Assembly: GCF_902859825.1 (NCBI RefSeq)
Contig: NZ_CADIKB010000025.1
Location: forward strand, 1-64,000
Direction: 5' to 3'
Length of the DNA stretch: 64,000 bases
From: Paraburkholderia phenoliruptrix
Lineage (GTDB): Bacteria > Pseudomonadota > Gammaproteobacteria > Burkholderiales > Burkholderiaceae
The notes under the pieces: model-generated
Seen by the model: only the letters and a program-made list of their open reading frames with translations
The model's database searches: none
What the model was told of the DNA's origin: nothing
In this document: positions 1-9,900 of the stretch, one piece after another
How positions within the stretch are numbered: the first letter of the stretch is position 1
Layout: each line of letters begins with the position of its first letter
Program-made: the position numbers and the translations under genes

Positions 1-441
1 GTTAGTTTTTAAAGATCGGTTCGCACACTTCGCAGCGCCTGACTTCAACCACCCGGCACCGCTTCGTTCTGCGTCGCTGCATCAGCAGCAGAGAAGCGAG
101 ATTATGAAGACCAAGTGACAGGTCGTCAACCCCTTCTGCGAATTTTCTTTTGCATAAGCACCGATCGGCGCCAAAAAACTTCGCGCTATATATAGAGGGG
201 TGTCCGCACACAAGCGCAGAGACAAGCGATACGAGCCGACACTGGCAAGCCGCACGCACTCATGTGATAACGAACAAGTTCGTCTATAGTTGTGACTCGG
301 TGCTTTTCCGCGACACGCGCCTCGTTGCAGTCGCAACCTTTTTTACCGGCTCGGCCGCCCGCGAGCCACGCCCAGCACGCAGACCGACAACAACCTGCGA
401 CGAATTGCTGCGCACAATGCGCGCGAAGGCGCAAGCTCGTA
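1..441. other. Region upstream of rpoD, no gene supported
   Basis: Several short open frames occur on both strands, but none has a ribosome binding site or recognisable protein. The stretch is less GC-rich than its surroundings. It contains an AT run CTATATATAG near 186-195, an inverted repeat CGAAC-AA-GTTCG at 271-282 and a TATAGT box at 285-290. In related genomes dnaG precedes rpoD, so the end of that gene may lie just left of the window; this is inference. Confidence 0.5.
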
Positions 442-447
442 TATAAT
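442..447 (+). promoter_or_regulatory. Promoter -10 box upstream of rpoD
   Basis: A perfect TATAAT lies 178 bases upstream of the rpoD start codon. No good -35 hexamer is visible at 16-18 bases, so the promoter may need an activator or may be a chance match. Transcription from it would begin near 454 and run straight into the hairpin at 479-506. Confidence 0.45.
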
Positions 448-478
448 GCGAGCCGCGCGAATTTCGCACATTCTATCG

Positions 479-506
479 GCCCGCTCCATGCGGGCTCATC
501 TTTTTT
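479..506 (+). terminator. Terminator-like hairpin in the rpoD leader
   Basis: GCCCGC (479-484), a five-base loop and GCGGGC (490-495) form a perfect stem followed by TCATCTTTTTT. It has the shape of an intrinsic terminator and lies only about 30 bases after the TATAAT box. It could end upstream transcription, or attenuate rpoD. Confidence 0.6.
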
Positions 507-625
507 GCTCCCCAGAGCACACAGCCCTATAACCGCGTTGAGTCACTCAGGTGATGTTGAGCCATGCTCGAAACGCCTGACGGTCGCGTCTTGCGTCTCA
601 TAGCGAAGCCTCTAGAGGAGAATAC

Positions 626-2620
626 GTGAACCCTTTTGATCGCGAAGATTCGCAACACGAAACCGCCGCCTACACGAAAGCTCCGTCGGGCCGCACGCCG
701 AAGGGCAAGGGCGCGGGTAAAGCGATCCCCGTTGCGGCCGAGCTGCCGCCGCAGCAGGCCGAAGAGCGTCAGCGCCAGATGCGCGCGCTCATTCAGTTGG
801 GCAAGGAGCAAGGCTACCTGACCCACGCGCAGATCAACGACCACCTGCCCGACAACTTCGCGCAGACGGCGGCGATCGACAGCATCGTCAGCGCATTCAA
901 CGACATGGGCGTGCAGGTCTACGAGCAGGCCCCGGACGCTGAAACGCTGCTGCTGAACTCGAACGCGCCGGCCGTCGTGTCGGACGACCAGGCGGACGAG
1001 GAAACAGAAGTTGCATTGTCCACGGTGGACTCCGAATTCGGCCGCACAACCGACCCTGTGCGCATGTACATGCGCGAAATGGGCGCGACCGAACTGCTCA
1101 CGCGCGCGGGCGAAATTGCCATCGCGAAGCGTATCGAAGACGGTCTGCACGAAATGGTGCAAGCCATCGCCGGCTGTCCGCTCGCCATTTCCGCCATTCT
1201 GGCCAGCGCCCAGCAGGTCGCGGACGGCGAACTGCGCATCGACGAACTGGTCGACGGCCTGAACGAAGACAACGTCGCAGCTGAAGAAGAGAACGTCAGC
1301 GCCGAGGCCTCAGCAGACGAAGACACGGACGCCGAAGATGACGAAGACAGCGATGGCGACGACGACGTCGGCCCGGCCGATTCCTCGGCGGCTGACGAAG
1401 CACGCCTGAAGCAACTCACGAGCGACTGCCTCGAAATCTTCGCGCAGGTCGGCATTCTGTACGACCAGATGAACGCCTCGCACACGCGCGGCGACGTGAG
1501 CTCGAAGGCGTACCAGAAGGCGCGCGAAGAGATCCAGCAGCATCTCGCGAAAATCCGCTTCACGGCGCGCACCATCGACCGCCTGTGCGGCGACGTGCAG
1601 CATCAGGTCGCGCAGGTCCGCGCGATCGAGCGCAACATTCTGCAAATCGTCGTCACGAAGAGCGGCATGCCGCGCGAGAAGTTCATCGAATCGTTCTCGG
1701 GTCATGAGGCCGATCTCGGCTGGACCGAACGCGCAGCGCGCGGCAACACGTCGTATGGCGCGGCGCTCGAGCGCCACCTGCCGGCCATCCAGTCGGAACA
1801 GCAGAAGCTGATCGACATTGAAGCCACCGTTTCGCTGCCGCTCAAGCATCTGAAAGAGATCAACCGCCAGATGGTCGCGGCCGAATCGAAGATGCGCAAG
1901 GCGAAGAGCGAAATGATCGAGGCAAACCTGCGTCTCGTCATTTCCATCGCGAAGAAGTACGTCAATCGCGGCATGCTGTTCCTCGACCTGATCCAGGAAG
2001 GCAACATCGGCCTGATGAAGGCGGTGGACAAGTTCGAATATCGCCGCGGCTGGAAGTTTTCCACGTATGCAACGTGGTGGGTCCGTCAGGCCGTGACACG
2101 TTCGCTCGCCGACCAGGCGCGCACGATCCGCGTGCCGGTGCACATGATCGAAACGATCAACAAGCTGAACCGCATTTCGCGCGAGATCCTGCAGCAGACC
2201 GGTCAGGAAGCGCATCCGTCCGTGCTGGCGGAACGCATGGACCTGTCGGAAGAGAAAGTGCGCGGCATTCTGAAGATCGCGAAGCAGCCGGTCTCGATGG
2301 AAACGCCCGTCGGCGATGACGGCGACGCCACGCTCGGCGACATGATCGAAGACTCCGCGGCTTCGTCGCCGGCGGATGCGGCCATGCAGGCCGACCTGCG
2401 CGCCGCCATCGACGACGCGCTCGATTCCCTGTCGCCGCGTGAAGCGAAGGTGCTGCGTATGCGCTACGGCATCAACACGAAGTCGGACCACACGCTGGAA
2501 GAAGTGGGCAAGCAGTTCGACGTCACGCGCGAGCGCATTCGCCAGATCGAGAGCAAGGCCATGCGCAAGCTCATGCATCCGAGCCGTGCAGACCGCCTGA
2601 AGTCGTTCCTCGACCGCTAA
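626..2620 (+). CDS. rpoD: RNA polymerase primary sigma factor RpoD (sigma-70)
   Basis: The 664-residue protein is the housekeeping sigma factor that directs RNA polymerase to -10/-35 promoters. Region 1.2 (YMREM, about residue 150), the long non-conserved region, region 2 (DLIQEGN through TYATWWVRQA, about 452-490), region 3 and region 4.2 (RERIRQIESKAMRKL, about 634-648) are all present. The non-conserved region carries a strongly acidic Asp/Glu insert (about 213-253). The start is GTG at 626, chosen because GAGGAG sits 5 bases upstream and the N-terminus matches other beta-proteobacterial RpoD proteins. Full length and intact; identification is secure. Confidence 0.98.
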   Translation: MNPFDREDSQHETAAYTKAPSGRTPKGKGAGKAIPVAAELPPQQAEERQRQMRALIQLGKEQGYLTHAQINDHLPDNFAQTAAIDSIVSAFNDMGVQVYEQAPDAETLLLNSNAPAVVSDDQADEETEVALSTVDSEFGRTTDPVRMYMREMGATELLTRAGEIAIAKRIEDGLHEMVQAIAGCPLAISAILASAQQVADGELRIDELVDGLNEDNVAAEEENVSAEASADEDTDAEDDEDSDGDDDVGPADSSAADEARLKQLTSDCLEIFAQVGILYDQMNASHTRGDVSSKAYQKAREEIQQHLAKIRFTARTIDRLCGDVQHQVAQVRAIERNILQIVVTKSGMPREKFIESFSGHEADLGWTERAARGNTSYGAALERHLPAIQSEQQKLIDIEATVSLPLKHLKEINRQMVAAESKMRKAKSEMIEANLRLVISIAKKYVNRGMLFLDLIQEGNIGLMKAVDKFEYRRGWKFSTYATWWVRQAVTRSLADQARTIRVPVHMIETINKLNRISREILQQTGQEAHPSVLAERMDLSEEKVRGILKIAKQPVSMETPVGDDGDATLGDMIEDSAASSPADAAMQADLRAAIDDALDSLSPREAKVLRMRYGINTKSDHTLEEVGKQFDVTRERIRQIESKAMRKLMHPSRADRLKSFLDR

Positions 2621-2637
2621 CCCAAATCCGCCTCATC

Positions 2638-2668
2638 GCGCTTGCCGTGCGCCCTGCACGGCAAGCGC
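2638..2668. terminator. Strong hairpin between rpoD and the converging gene
   Basis: A perfect 13-base-pair stem (GCGCTTGCCGTGC, loop GCCCT, then its complement) lies 17 bases after the rpoD stop. No T-tract follows on either strand, so it may protect transcript ends or work with Rho rather than act as a classic intrinsic terminator. Confidence 0.55.
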
Positions 2669-2723
2669 GCCCCGCCTGAAGTCCTCAAATCTCAAGGTCC
2701 GCCCGGCTCCCACCCGAGCAGTT

Positions 2724-3116
2724 TCAGATCAGCAGCGAGATGATCCCGCCCAAGGTGATGCCCGCCGCGAGCCAACGCCCGGCCGTGTAGAAAGCATTGC
2801 GCTCTTCGGCCGGCTGATCCGGCCGCTCCAGCCCGAGCGTGCCATACGCAAACGACTTGACCGCCGACGGATCCGCGTCCGCCGCGCCGTTGCTTTGCGC
2901 ATCGGCCGGTTTCGTGCCGTCTACCGCGTTTGCGTGCTGAGCCGCCGCAGCGGCGCCTTCGCTGGAGATGTGCACCGCATCGTCCTGCTTCGACGTGTTC
3001 CAAGCAGCCAAGCGCGACGCGGCGTCATCGTTGCGCGCCACGGATGACGAAGCAGCATTCTCCGTTGCGCGAGCGGCAGCTTGGGGTGTCGACGGCAACG
3101 CGCTGTCGATCTGCAT
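2724..3116 (-). CDS. Hypothetical protein with C-terminal membrane anchor
   Basis: The 130-residue product is rich in Ala, Ser, Asp and Asn over its first 90 residues, which look disordered, and ends in a single hydrophobic segment (about 110-130, GRWLAAGITLGGIISLLI) that reaches the C-terminus. There is no signal peptide, so a tail-anchored inner-membrane protein is the simplest reading. GGAGG lies 6 bases upstream of the ATG. It converges on rpoD. I do not recognise the family and assign no function. Confidence 0.7.
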   Translation of the reverse strand: MQIDSALPSTPQAAARATENAASSSVARNDDAASRLAAWNTSKQDDAVHISSEGAAAAAQHANAVDGTKPADAQSNGAADADPSAVKSFAYGTLGLERPDQPAEERNAFYTAGRWLAAGITLGGIISLLI

Positions 3117-3442
3117 TGCAACCTCCGTTCATTTTCTGCAAGGCGTTCGGCGCAGAGCCGGTTACAGGCTCTATCGACCCTCGCCGGCTGAAACTTGACC
3201 TCCGGTAAGGGACGGTAAGTGCAAGCGGGGGACGTTCAGCCAGAAGTCACGCAACGAGACTGTCGGCCACACCGCGTTTGTCCACAGAAAATGTTTGCAA
3301 GCCTGTGGATATCCTGCGCAAGAGTTAGCCAAGTAACTGAGCGCGCAGGGTTTTCGCGCCCTGCATGCGACAAGCCGCAACTCGACAGGCAACACGAAAC
3401 AAAGCGTGGCAACAGCCGCCATGCGACGCAGCCACGCGCCGC
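3117..3442. other. Intergenic region with two opposed DnaA-box-like sites
   Basis: No gene is seen. TTTGTCCACA (3277-3286) and TGTGGATAT (3304-3312) each differ by one base from the DnaA box TTATCCACA and face each other, so TCCACAG and CTGTGGA can also pair as a hairpin. A second hairpin (GCAGGG...CCCTGC) lies near 3346-3365 and could end the yfa transcript coming from the right. Confidence 0.45.
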
Positions 3443-4243
3443 TCAGGGCACGACAAACGTCTTCACGAGCGTGAGTTCGCCGGCTTTGCGCATCGGCACG
3501 CGGATCGTCTCGCTCTTTTCGTCGGACGTGTTCTCGTTGGTGATGATCGTCACCTGTGCGACGGTCATGTCGCTGCGGCCGGTGCCGCTGCCGTAGTAGT
3601 TCACATAGACGAGATAGGTGCCCTTGAGCGGTGCCGCCGACGAATAGATTTCCGGTCCATAACCCGTCGTCACGTCGACGTCGAGCGCGCCGCCGTTCGG
3701 CGTCACGCGATCGCCGTACCATGCATGCGCACCGTCGGGCGAGACGACATGCAAGTCGAGGTCCGTGCCGTCGGTGTCCCACGCGAGCACGACGCGCAGC
3801 TTCGGCTGCGTCTTGCCGCTGTAGGCGTCGTAAAACTGCACGCGCTTGCGGCTGCCGTCCGGCGCGCGCAGCTCGACCCCGTTGCTGCCGGCAGGAAACG
3901 CGTACGGCCGCGAGAACTTGCCGTCTTCCTCGATGCGCTGCGGCAACGGCGTGCCGTCCACGACCAGCGTGCCGACCGCGGTGCCTTTCTTCTTCGGCGC
4001 GTTGCGGATCTGCCCTTCGATCAGCGCGGACTTCGACTGCCCCTCGGGCGTCGCGACCGCAACAGCCGGATAGTGCACGTCCTGCGTGTAGCGCTCGTTG
4101 CTGTCGCCGCTCGAATTACGCCAGCCGTTCAACGGCGCGTTCATGTCGATATCGCTCGCGTGCGCGGCCGACGCGCCCAGCCAGCATGCGAGGACCAGCA
4201 AGCCCAGGTCCGCGCTCATCCGTCCTGTCGTTCTGCGCTTCAT
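3443..4243 (-). CDS. yfaP: YfaP-like secreted protein, DUF2135 (first paralogue)
   Basis: The 266-residue product has a Sec signal peptide (cut near AHA-S, residue 28-30) and a DUF2135 domain, a beta-rich fold of unknown function. The typical motif DLDLHV (161-166) is intact, followed by SPDGAHAWYG and a YGPEIYSSAAP segment. The acidic and histidine residues of that motif look suited to metal binding, which is inference. It is the last gene of the yfa operon, 22 bases after a second DUF2135 gene. E. coli carries one yfaP at the same end of its yfa cluster; this genome has two diverged copies. Export to the periplasm is likely; the role is unknown. Confidence 0.85.
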   Translation of the reverse strand: MKRRTTGRMSADLGLLVLACWLGASAAHASDIDMNAPLNGWRNSSGDSNERYTQDVHYPAVAVATPEGQSKSALIEGQIRNAPKKKGTAVGTLVVDGTPLPQRIEEDGKFSRPYAFPAGSNGVELRAPDGSRKRVQFYDAYSGKTQPKLRVVLAWDTDGTDLDLHVVSPDGAHAWYGDRVTPNGGALDVDVTTGYGPEIYSSAAPLKGTYLVYVNYYGSGTGRSDMTVAQVTIITNENTSDEKSETIRVPMRKAGELTLVKTFVVP

Positions 4244-4265
4244 CGTGACTGCTCCCGTCCCACTG

Positions 4266-5147
4266 TCAAAGTCGCTCGCTCTTCACGAGCATGAGGTCGC
4301 CGATTTTGCGCAGCGGCACGACCATCGTCTCACGCCGTTCGTTCGGCGTGTTTTCGTTGAAGACGAGCGTCAACGTCGCCGTGATCACGTCGCGGTCGTG
4401 CGCGGCGGCGTCGAAGTTATAGCCCGTCGAATCGAAGTTGCCCCAATAGTTCAGAAAGAACAGCCACGTGCCGCGCTCCGGCGCCGCGGACGAAAAAATG
4501 CCCGGCCCCGCGCCGTCCACGGAATCCACATCGAAGCCGCTGCCGTCTTCCAGCGTCGGATTGGCGAAGAACGCGTGCAGGCCGCCCGGCGTGATGACGT
4601 GCAGATCGACCTGCGCACGCGGGTCGTCCCACGTGACCATGGCGCGCAGCTTCGCCTGCGGCTTCGCACGGTCCGCTTCGTAGAACTGCATGCGCTGACG
4701 CTGCCTGCCGTCGGCGGAAATCAGCTCGATGCTGTTCGAGCCCGCGCCGAACGCCCACGGCCGCGCGAACGCGCCTTCATCGTCGGTGTAAAGCGGCGTG
4801 GGATTACCGTTGACGACGAGTGTGGGCGGCTTGCGCGCATGCTTGTCGATCTGCTTCAAACGCCCTTCGATCAGCGTGCGATAGCGCTGCGCGCCGCGAT
4901 CGACCGGCGGCCGCGGATAAGCCGCGACGAATTGCTCGCCCTCGTTGGTGAGTCCGCTATGACGCCAGCCGCCGAACGCGCCGGTGAGATCGGCGACTGC
5001 GCCGCCGGCGCCGGCCGCGTAAGCCTGCGTGCCAAAGCCGGCCGTGCACATGCCGAGCGCTGCCGCCACCAACATCGCGGCGCGCGAGCGAACCCCACAC
5101 GCCACCGAAGGCCGCATTAACGGGAATAAAAAGGTGACGTCTTTCAT
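4266..5147 (-). CDS. yfaP: YfaP-like secreted protein, DUF2135 (second paralogue)
   Basis: The 293-residue product has a basic N-terminus and hydrophobic signal segment (about 18-45, ending QAYA) and a DUF2135 domain clearly homologous to its downstream neighbour (GGWRHSG, GAGSNSIEL, DLHV, GIFSSAAPERGTW). The first acidic residue of the DxDLHV motif is lost (AQVDLHV, 178-184), so the two copies probably differ in ligand or partner. The insert YNFDAAAHDRD before the last strands is absent from the other copy. Its ATG overlaps the stop codon of yfaQ as ATGA, which indicates translational coupling. Confidence 0.85.
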   Translation of the reverse strand: MKDVTFLFPLMRPSVACGVRSRAAMLVAAALGMCTAGFGTQAYAAGAGGAVADLTGAFGGWRHSGLTNEGEQFVAAYPRPPVDRGAQRYRTLIEGRLKQIDKHARKPPTLVVNGNPTPLYTDDEGAFARPWAFGAGSNSIELISADGRQRQRMQFYEADRAKPQAKLRAMVTWDDPRAQVDLHVITPGGLHAFFANPTLEDGSGFDVDSVDGAGPGIFSSAAPERGTWLFFLNYWGNFDSTGYNFDAAAHDRDVITATLTLVFNENTPNERRETMVVPLRKIGDLMLVKSERL

Positions 5148-6943
5148 TGGATCGGATTGTCGGTACGAATCAGGAGACGCGCGGTGCGCTCCACAAAATC
5201 TTCATCGAGCCCACGTGGATGGTGCTGAAACGCGAGATGAACATATTCATGCGCGAGCGCGATGCGATCTTCCTCGGTCTGCAAGCGGTACACATACACG
5301 CGGTTGCGCTGTGCATCCGCATACGGACGCCCCTCGCGGACCGCGCATACGGCCGGCAGGTCAGGCGTCTCATAGCCGGCCACGCCGTCCATGCGCCGCC
5401 CCCACAACGGTGCATTGCGCTGCAGCCATTCGCGCGCGCCGGCGACGGCAATGCAATCGCCGGACAGCGGACTCATCGACGACGTCAGCGTCGCTTGCGG
5501 CCACGTGCGCGCGAGGATTGCATCAAAGGTGAGACCGGCTTGGGCGGACGCCTTCGCGGCGAGCCAGCTCATTTGCCCGGGCGCGGCCTTGTCGTGGTGA
5601 TACTGCACCGGCACGCCGATCAGCACGAGCGCGTCGGTGAAATCGGCTGCACGACGGGCCGCCGCCGTCGGCGCGCGCGGCAAAACGCGTTGTGTGCTGC
5701 TGCTGTCGTCGATCCGCAAGCAGCCATGGTCGTGTACGCCGCGCTGCACGGCGTAGGTGCGCGCCGCCACGGCCAACGCCTTGGCCGCTTCCGGCTGCGC
5801 CGTGTCGCCCTCGCGCTCGACCACGCGCGCCACATAGTCGTTCATGCCGAAGCGGCCGACTATTTGCGGCGCGCCAGCTGCATTGCGATCGAGCCGCAGT
5901 TCGCCGCGGCTCGTCACGCGCGCCCAGTTACCGTTCACAAAGCCGACACGAAACTCGCCGTTCAGCGGCCCGTCGGGCATGGCGGCAGAACGGTTCACGC
6001 CCTTTTCGCCGAGCACTTCGCGAACCGCATAGCGGCTGAAAAAATCCACGACAACGCACGCGCCGTCATCCGGCACGGCGATTTGCGCGAGCAGCGGCGC
6101 GATGCGCGGCGCAGCCGACGCGAGCACGCGCGCGCTCCCGCCCGGGCCGCCGAGCCATACCGGCGTGCCGTCGGCGAGCCAACCGGCGGCGCCGCCCACC
6201 GACGCGCCCGGCCGCGCCGCGTCCGGCATCGTCCATGTCTTCGCGCGCAGCAGGCTGCCGTAAAGCGCGACCGTGCCTTCGCCGCGGCCGCTCGTCAGCA
6301 CCGACACGAGCGTGCTCCCCGCCGCTTCGCGCGGTCGCGCCGGCATCGCCTGCAAGGCAGCAAGCAGTTGTGCGACGGGCACGCGCTGCGCTGGCGTCAT
6401 CGCGTGCAGATCGCGCAGCCAGGCCGGCGCATGGGCAGCTGTCCAGTACTTGCGCCAGTCGGCGGGATCGAGCTGAAGCCGCCCCGGCTCGAAAAAGCGT
6501 CCGCACGATTGCACGAGCGCGTGTTCGCGGTCGACATGACCGCCGGTCATACAGCAATACACTTCCTCGGGATCGCCGCCGCTGCACGTATAGTCCGGCG
6601 TCGCGATGTTTCGATCGACAACATAGCCGTACACGAAAAGCTTCCACACGCTGCCAAGCGGCGTCTCCAACGTGGCGGGCAACGCGAGCGCGGATTGCGG
6701 CGAGAAGCCGGCAGCGGCGCCCTCAGCGGCGGTCTGCCAGAGCTGGCTTTGTCCGTCGCGCAGCCATGCAAAGCGCAAGGCCGGCTGCGACACTGCAGGC
6801 GGCGAAGCCAAAGCCGCGGCCCGAGCGCTGCTCGCATCGACGCCGCAGAGGGCGCACGCCGCGTACGCCGTACCCATGGCGAGCACCATGCGCAGCATCG
6901 CTGCAATGCGTTCGCAGACAGGCCGAGGCAACACGTGGACCAT
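5144..6943 (-). CDS. yfaQ: YfaQ-like DUF2300 protein with transpeptidase-like, SpoIID-like and HExxH motifs
   Basis: The 599-residue secreted protein belongs to DUF2300. Reading its motifs: a region of about 55-290 resembles a penicillin-binding fold, with S98-V-W-K101, S146-C-G and K235-T-W at the places of SxxK, SxN and KTG; the last two are altered, so catalysis is doubtful. Residues about 325-480 resemble SpoIID/LytB (NDYVARVVEREGD, then KALAVAARTYA), with E378 aligned to the catalytic glutamate. The C-terminus holds HEYVH (565-569), a zinc metallopeptidase motif, then HHPRGLDEDF. These domain calls are mine by eye. The ATG at 6943 was preferred over longer frames because those run into yfaS; a hydrophobic segment (14-33) follows. 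It lies 13 bases after yfaS. Confidence 0.82.
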   Translation of the reverse strand: MVHVLPRPVCERIAAMLRMVLAMGTAYAACALCGVDASSARAAALASPPAVSQPALRFAWLRDGQSQLWQTAAEGAAAGFSPQSALALPATLETPLGSVWKLFVYGYVVDRNIATPDYTCSGGDPEEVYCCMTGGHVDREHALVQSCGRFFEPGRLQLDPADWRKYWTAAHAPAWLRDLHAMTPAQRVPVAQLLAALQAMPARPREAAGSTLVSVLTSGRGEGTVALYGSLLRAKTWTMPDAARPGASVGGAAGWLADGTPVWLGGPGGSARVLASAAPRIAPLLAQIAVPDDGACVVVDFFSRYAVREVLGEKGVNRSAAMPDGPLNGEFRVGFVNGNWARVTSRGELRLDRNAAGAPQIVGRFGMNDYVARVVEREGDTAQPEAAKALAVAARTYAVQRGVHDHGCLRIDDSSSTQRVLPRAPTAAARRAADFTDALVLIGVPVQYHHDKAAPGQMSWLAAKASAQAGLTFDAILARTWPQATLTSSMSPLSGDCIAVAGAREWLQRNAPLWGRRMDGVAGYETPDLPAVCAVREGRPYADAQRNRVYVYRLQTEEDRIALAHEYVHLAFQHHPRGLDEDFVERTARLLIRTDNPIQ

Positions 6944-6956
6944 GCTCGCGCCTCGC

Positions 6957-9900
6957 TTACTGGATGCGCAGCGTCGTCGCGCGATCGCTCTTGCCGCCTT
7001 CGAACGCCTTCGCGTCCGGCTGATACATGCGGAAATAGCGCGTGGGCGGCAACGCGAAGGTGCCCGGCAACGCGAAGCGCACCAGTTGCCGCAGTGCAAC
7101 CGGCCGGTCGAGCAAGGGCACCGGCTGGTGATACGACAGCTCGCCCATTTCATACGACGCCGCGCGCGCGAACGGTTGCGGCCCGCTCTCGCCCTCCTTC
7201 TCGCCTGGCAAGCCTTCGATCGACACGCCCCAGCTCGTCGCCTCGACGCTGCCGCCGGGCGGCAGCGGCACATCGAGCAAGCCGTAGTGATACGCGTTGC
7301 CCGAGCGCGGCGTAAGCGTGACTTCGTCGACGTACAGCGCATTACTGTCGATGGCATCGCCCGATTTCACGAGGCGCGCCGTGAACGCCGCGCGTCCCAG
7401 GCTGCTTTCGCCGGCGCCCGGCTTCTTCGGGTCGGCCTTCACTTCCAGCGGCTCGAGCTTGTAGAAGCGGCGCGCGACGGTGATATTCAGTCGGCTGTCC
7501 TCGCTCGCGTGGCTGCGGAACGACACGACGGCGCTGACGTCCGAACGCGCGGCGCCTAGGTCGAGCGTGGCCGGCAGTCCGGCGCCGGTCCACTTCCACG
7601 CGGGCGTGCCGGTCGGTGTCGCCGCACGTGTCCAGCCCGCGCCTTGCAGCGACGGCAAAGGCGCAGCCGCCGCGTCGCCGCTGAGCGCCTTGCGCAACCA
7701 CAACAGCGAAAGTGCGCGGTCGAGCGTCGGGTAATCGGCGCTGCTCTTCGCGAGCAGGGCCGATGCATCGACGCCCGCGTCGTCGCCGGACATGGCAAGC
7801 AGGCTTTGGACGAGCGGCGCGGGATCGTTGGCCAGCGCGACGCGCGCCGCGCCTGCCGCGGCGTCGAAACCGTCGGGCACCTGCGCGCCCGTGCCGCGCG
7901 CCATGCCCGCGACGAGCAGCGTCGCCATCTGCTTGCCGCGCGGCGAATCGGACTGCGCGAACACGATACTGTCCGATGCGGCGTACGCCACATTGTTCGA
8001 ATCGCGCGGCTGCGCATTCGCCGTAGCGGCCGCGTCGCTCATGAGGTCCGCGGCAACGCCCGAGACCGGCGTCGCCACCGGCAAGCCCATCTGCTGCATG
8101 AACCACAGCGCGAGCGCGCGGTGCAGCAGCGGCTCTTTGGCGCCGGCGTCGCGGTAGACCTCCATCGCGTGCTGCCAGTTGGCGGCGGGCAAGGTGATGC
8201 CGAGACTGCGGCTCGCGAGCCAGTCGGCGTAGTACGCGTAGGCCGTGATGAGCGCGCTGCCACCCGTGGTATCGCCCCACCAGCCGAAGGTGCCGCCGAC
8301 GCCCGCCAGCATCGCAAGCCGCTGACGCTGGTTGCGCAGCAGCGCTTCGATGCCTTGCGTCGCACTGCTGTTGTCGCCGCGGCCGATCGCATCATGCGCG
8401 AGCGCAAGCGGGATCAACCGGCTCGACGTCTGCTCGGCGCAGCCATACGGATAGTTGATCAGATCGTCGGCCACGCGCATGAACTGGCTCGCCGCGCGGC
8501 CGACGAAACGCACGCTCACGTCCTGCGCGTCTTGCGGCAGGTTGAGCGGCTTGCCGGCGCTGTCGAGCGCGACCGTGTTCTGATGCAGATCGAGCCAGCC
8601 GCTCGCGTCGAGCCGGATCGTGGTCTGCAAGCGGTCCACCTCCTTGTCGCCCTTGCGCAAGCTCGCGTTGATCACGCCGGCCTTCAGCGCGCCGCTCGGC
8701 AGACGCAGATAGTTCGCGCCGCGCCTGAGCGTCACCTTCTGATTGAGCGACAAACCGCCGCCTTCGACCACCCACTGCGCGTCCATGTCGGCGTCGGTCT
8801 GATTGAAGGCGATCATGTCGATGGCCGGCTGATCGTTCACGCGGAAATGCGACGGCCCGCTCCACTTCAGATACAGCGCCTTGTCCGAGCGCACGTAGGC
8901 CGTGCGCTGGCCGACCATGCCGTCGGGCGCGGCCGCGCGCACGGTAATGCGCCAGCGCGCGAGCGAGTCGGGCATCCGGAAGCTCAGGGTCGCATGGCCG
9001 TTCGCGTCGGTTTTCAGATTGCCTTCCCACGCGGCCGTATCCTGATCGTCGCGGCGCGGACGCTCGAGCACCTTCACCCCGCGTTCGTTGTAGTTCGCGC
9101 GCTGCGGGCCGCCGGGCGCGCCTTTGAGCGGCGAACGCGCCAGATCGTAAGTAATGAACGACAGGCTCGACGACGTACGCACGTTGTTGCGTCGCGGGTG
9201 ATAGAAGAAATCGACGATGTTCGGCGCAATTTCCGGCTGCAGCACATAGACCATTTCGTCGACCACGCTCACCGTCAGGTTCGCGGCCTCCGGCTTGCCG
9301 TTCAGCGTGCTGTCGAAGTTCAGTGTGACCGTGTCGCCGGGACCGTACACCGGCTTGTCGCTCTTTACATTGAGCTCGATCTGCGGCTGCGCGACCACGA
9401 TGCCCGCGTTCTGGAACGCGTATTCGCCGCCATGCACGTACATCACCGAGAACGTCATGTTGGGCGCGAAGTCCTCGCCGACCTTGACGCGTGCTTTCCA
9501 TTGCGACGGCGTGACGCGCTGCAATTGCAGCCAGTCGCCGCCTGCGCTCAGCAGCGCGCGCCGTTCCACGTTGTCGCGTTCGAGCGTCAGCAATGCGTCG
9601 TCGACGGGCAACGGGAACGTGATGAGCGCCTCGGCCGTGTCGCCGATCCGGTACTTCTCGCGGTCGAATACGATTTCGACGCTGCCCGGAACCGCCTTCA
9701 GGCCGTCGCCCGCCACCCAATGGCTGACGGCCGCGAGCAGATTGCCCGAGTCGTCCTTGACCGACAGCATGTAGGAGCCCGGCTCATCGAACTGAACCGG
9801 AAACGACAGCTTGCCGCCCGCGCCCTTGCCCGACGCGTTCTTCAACGAGCCTTCGGCGTGGGTCTGCGATTCCAGGCGCGTCCATTCCCATTTGGCCGGC

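Noticed and set aside
1310..2578. 422-codon minus-strand frame opposite rpoD
   Set aside because: Antisense shadow of a conserved gene with no translation signal.
5147..7315. 722-codon plus-strand frame opposite yfaQ
   Set aside because: Same shadow effect; composition dominated by Arg and His, no start signal.
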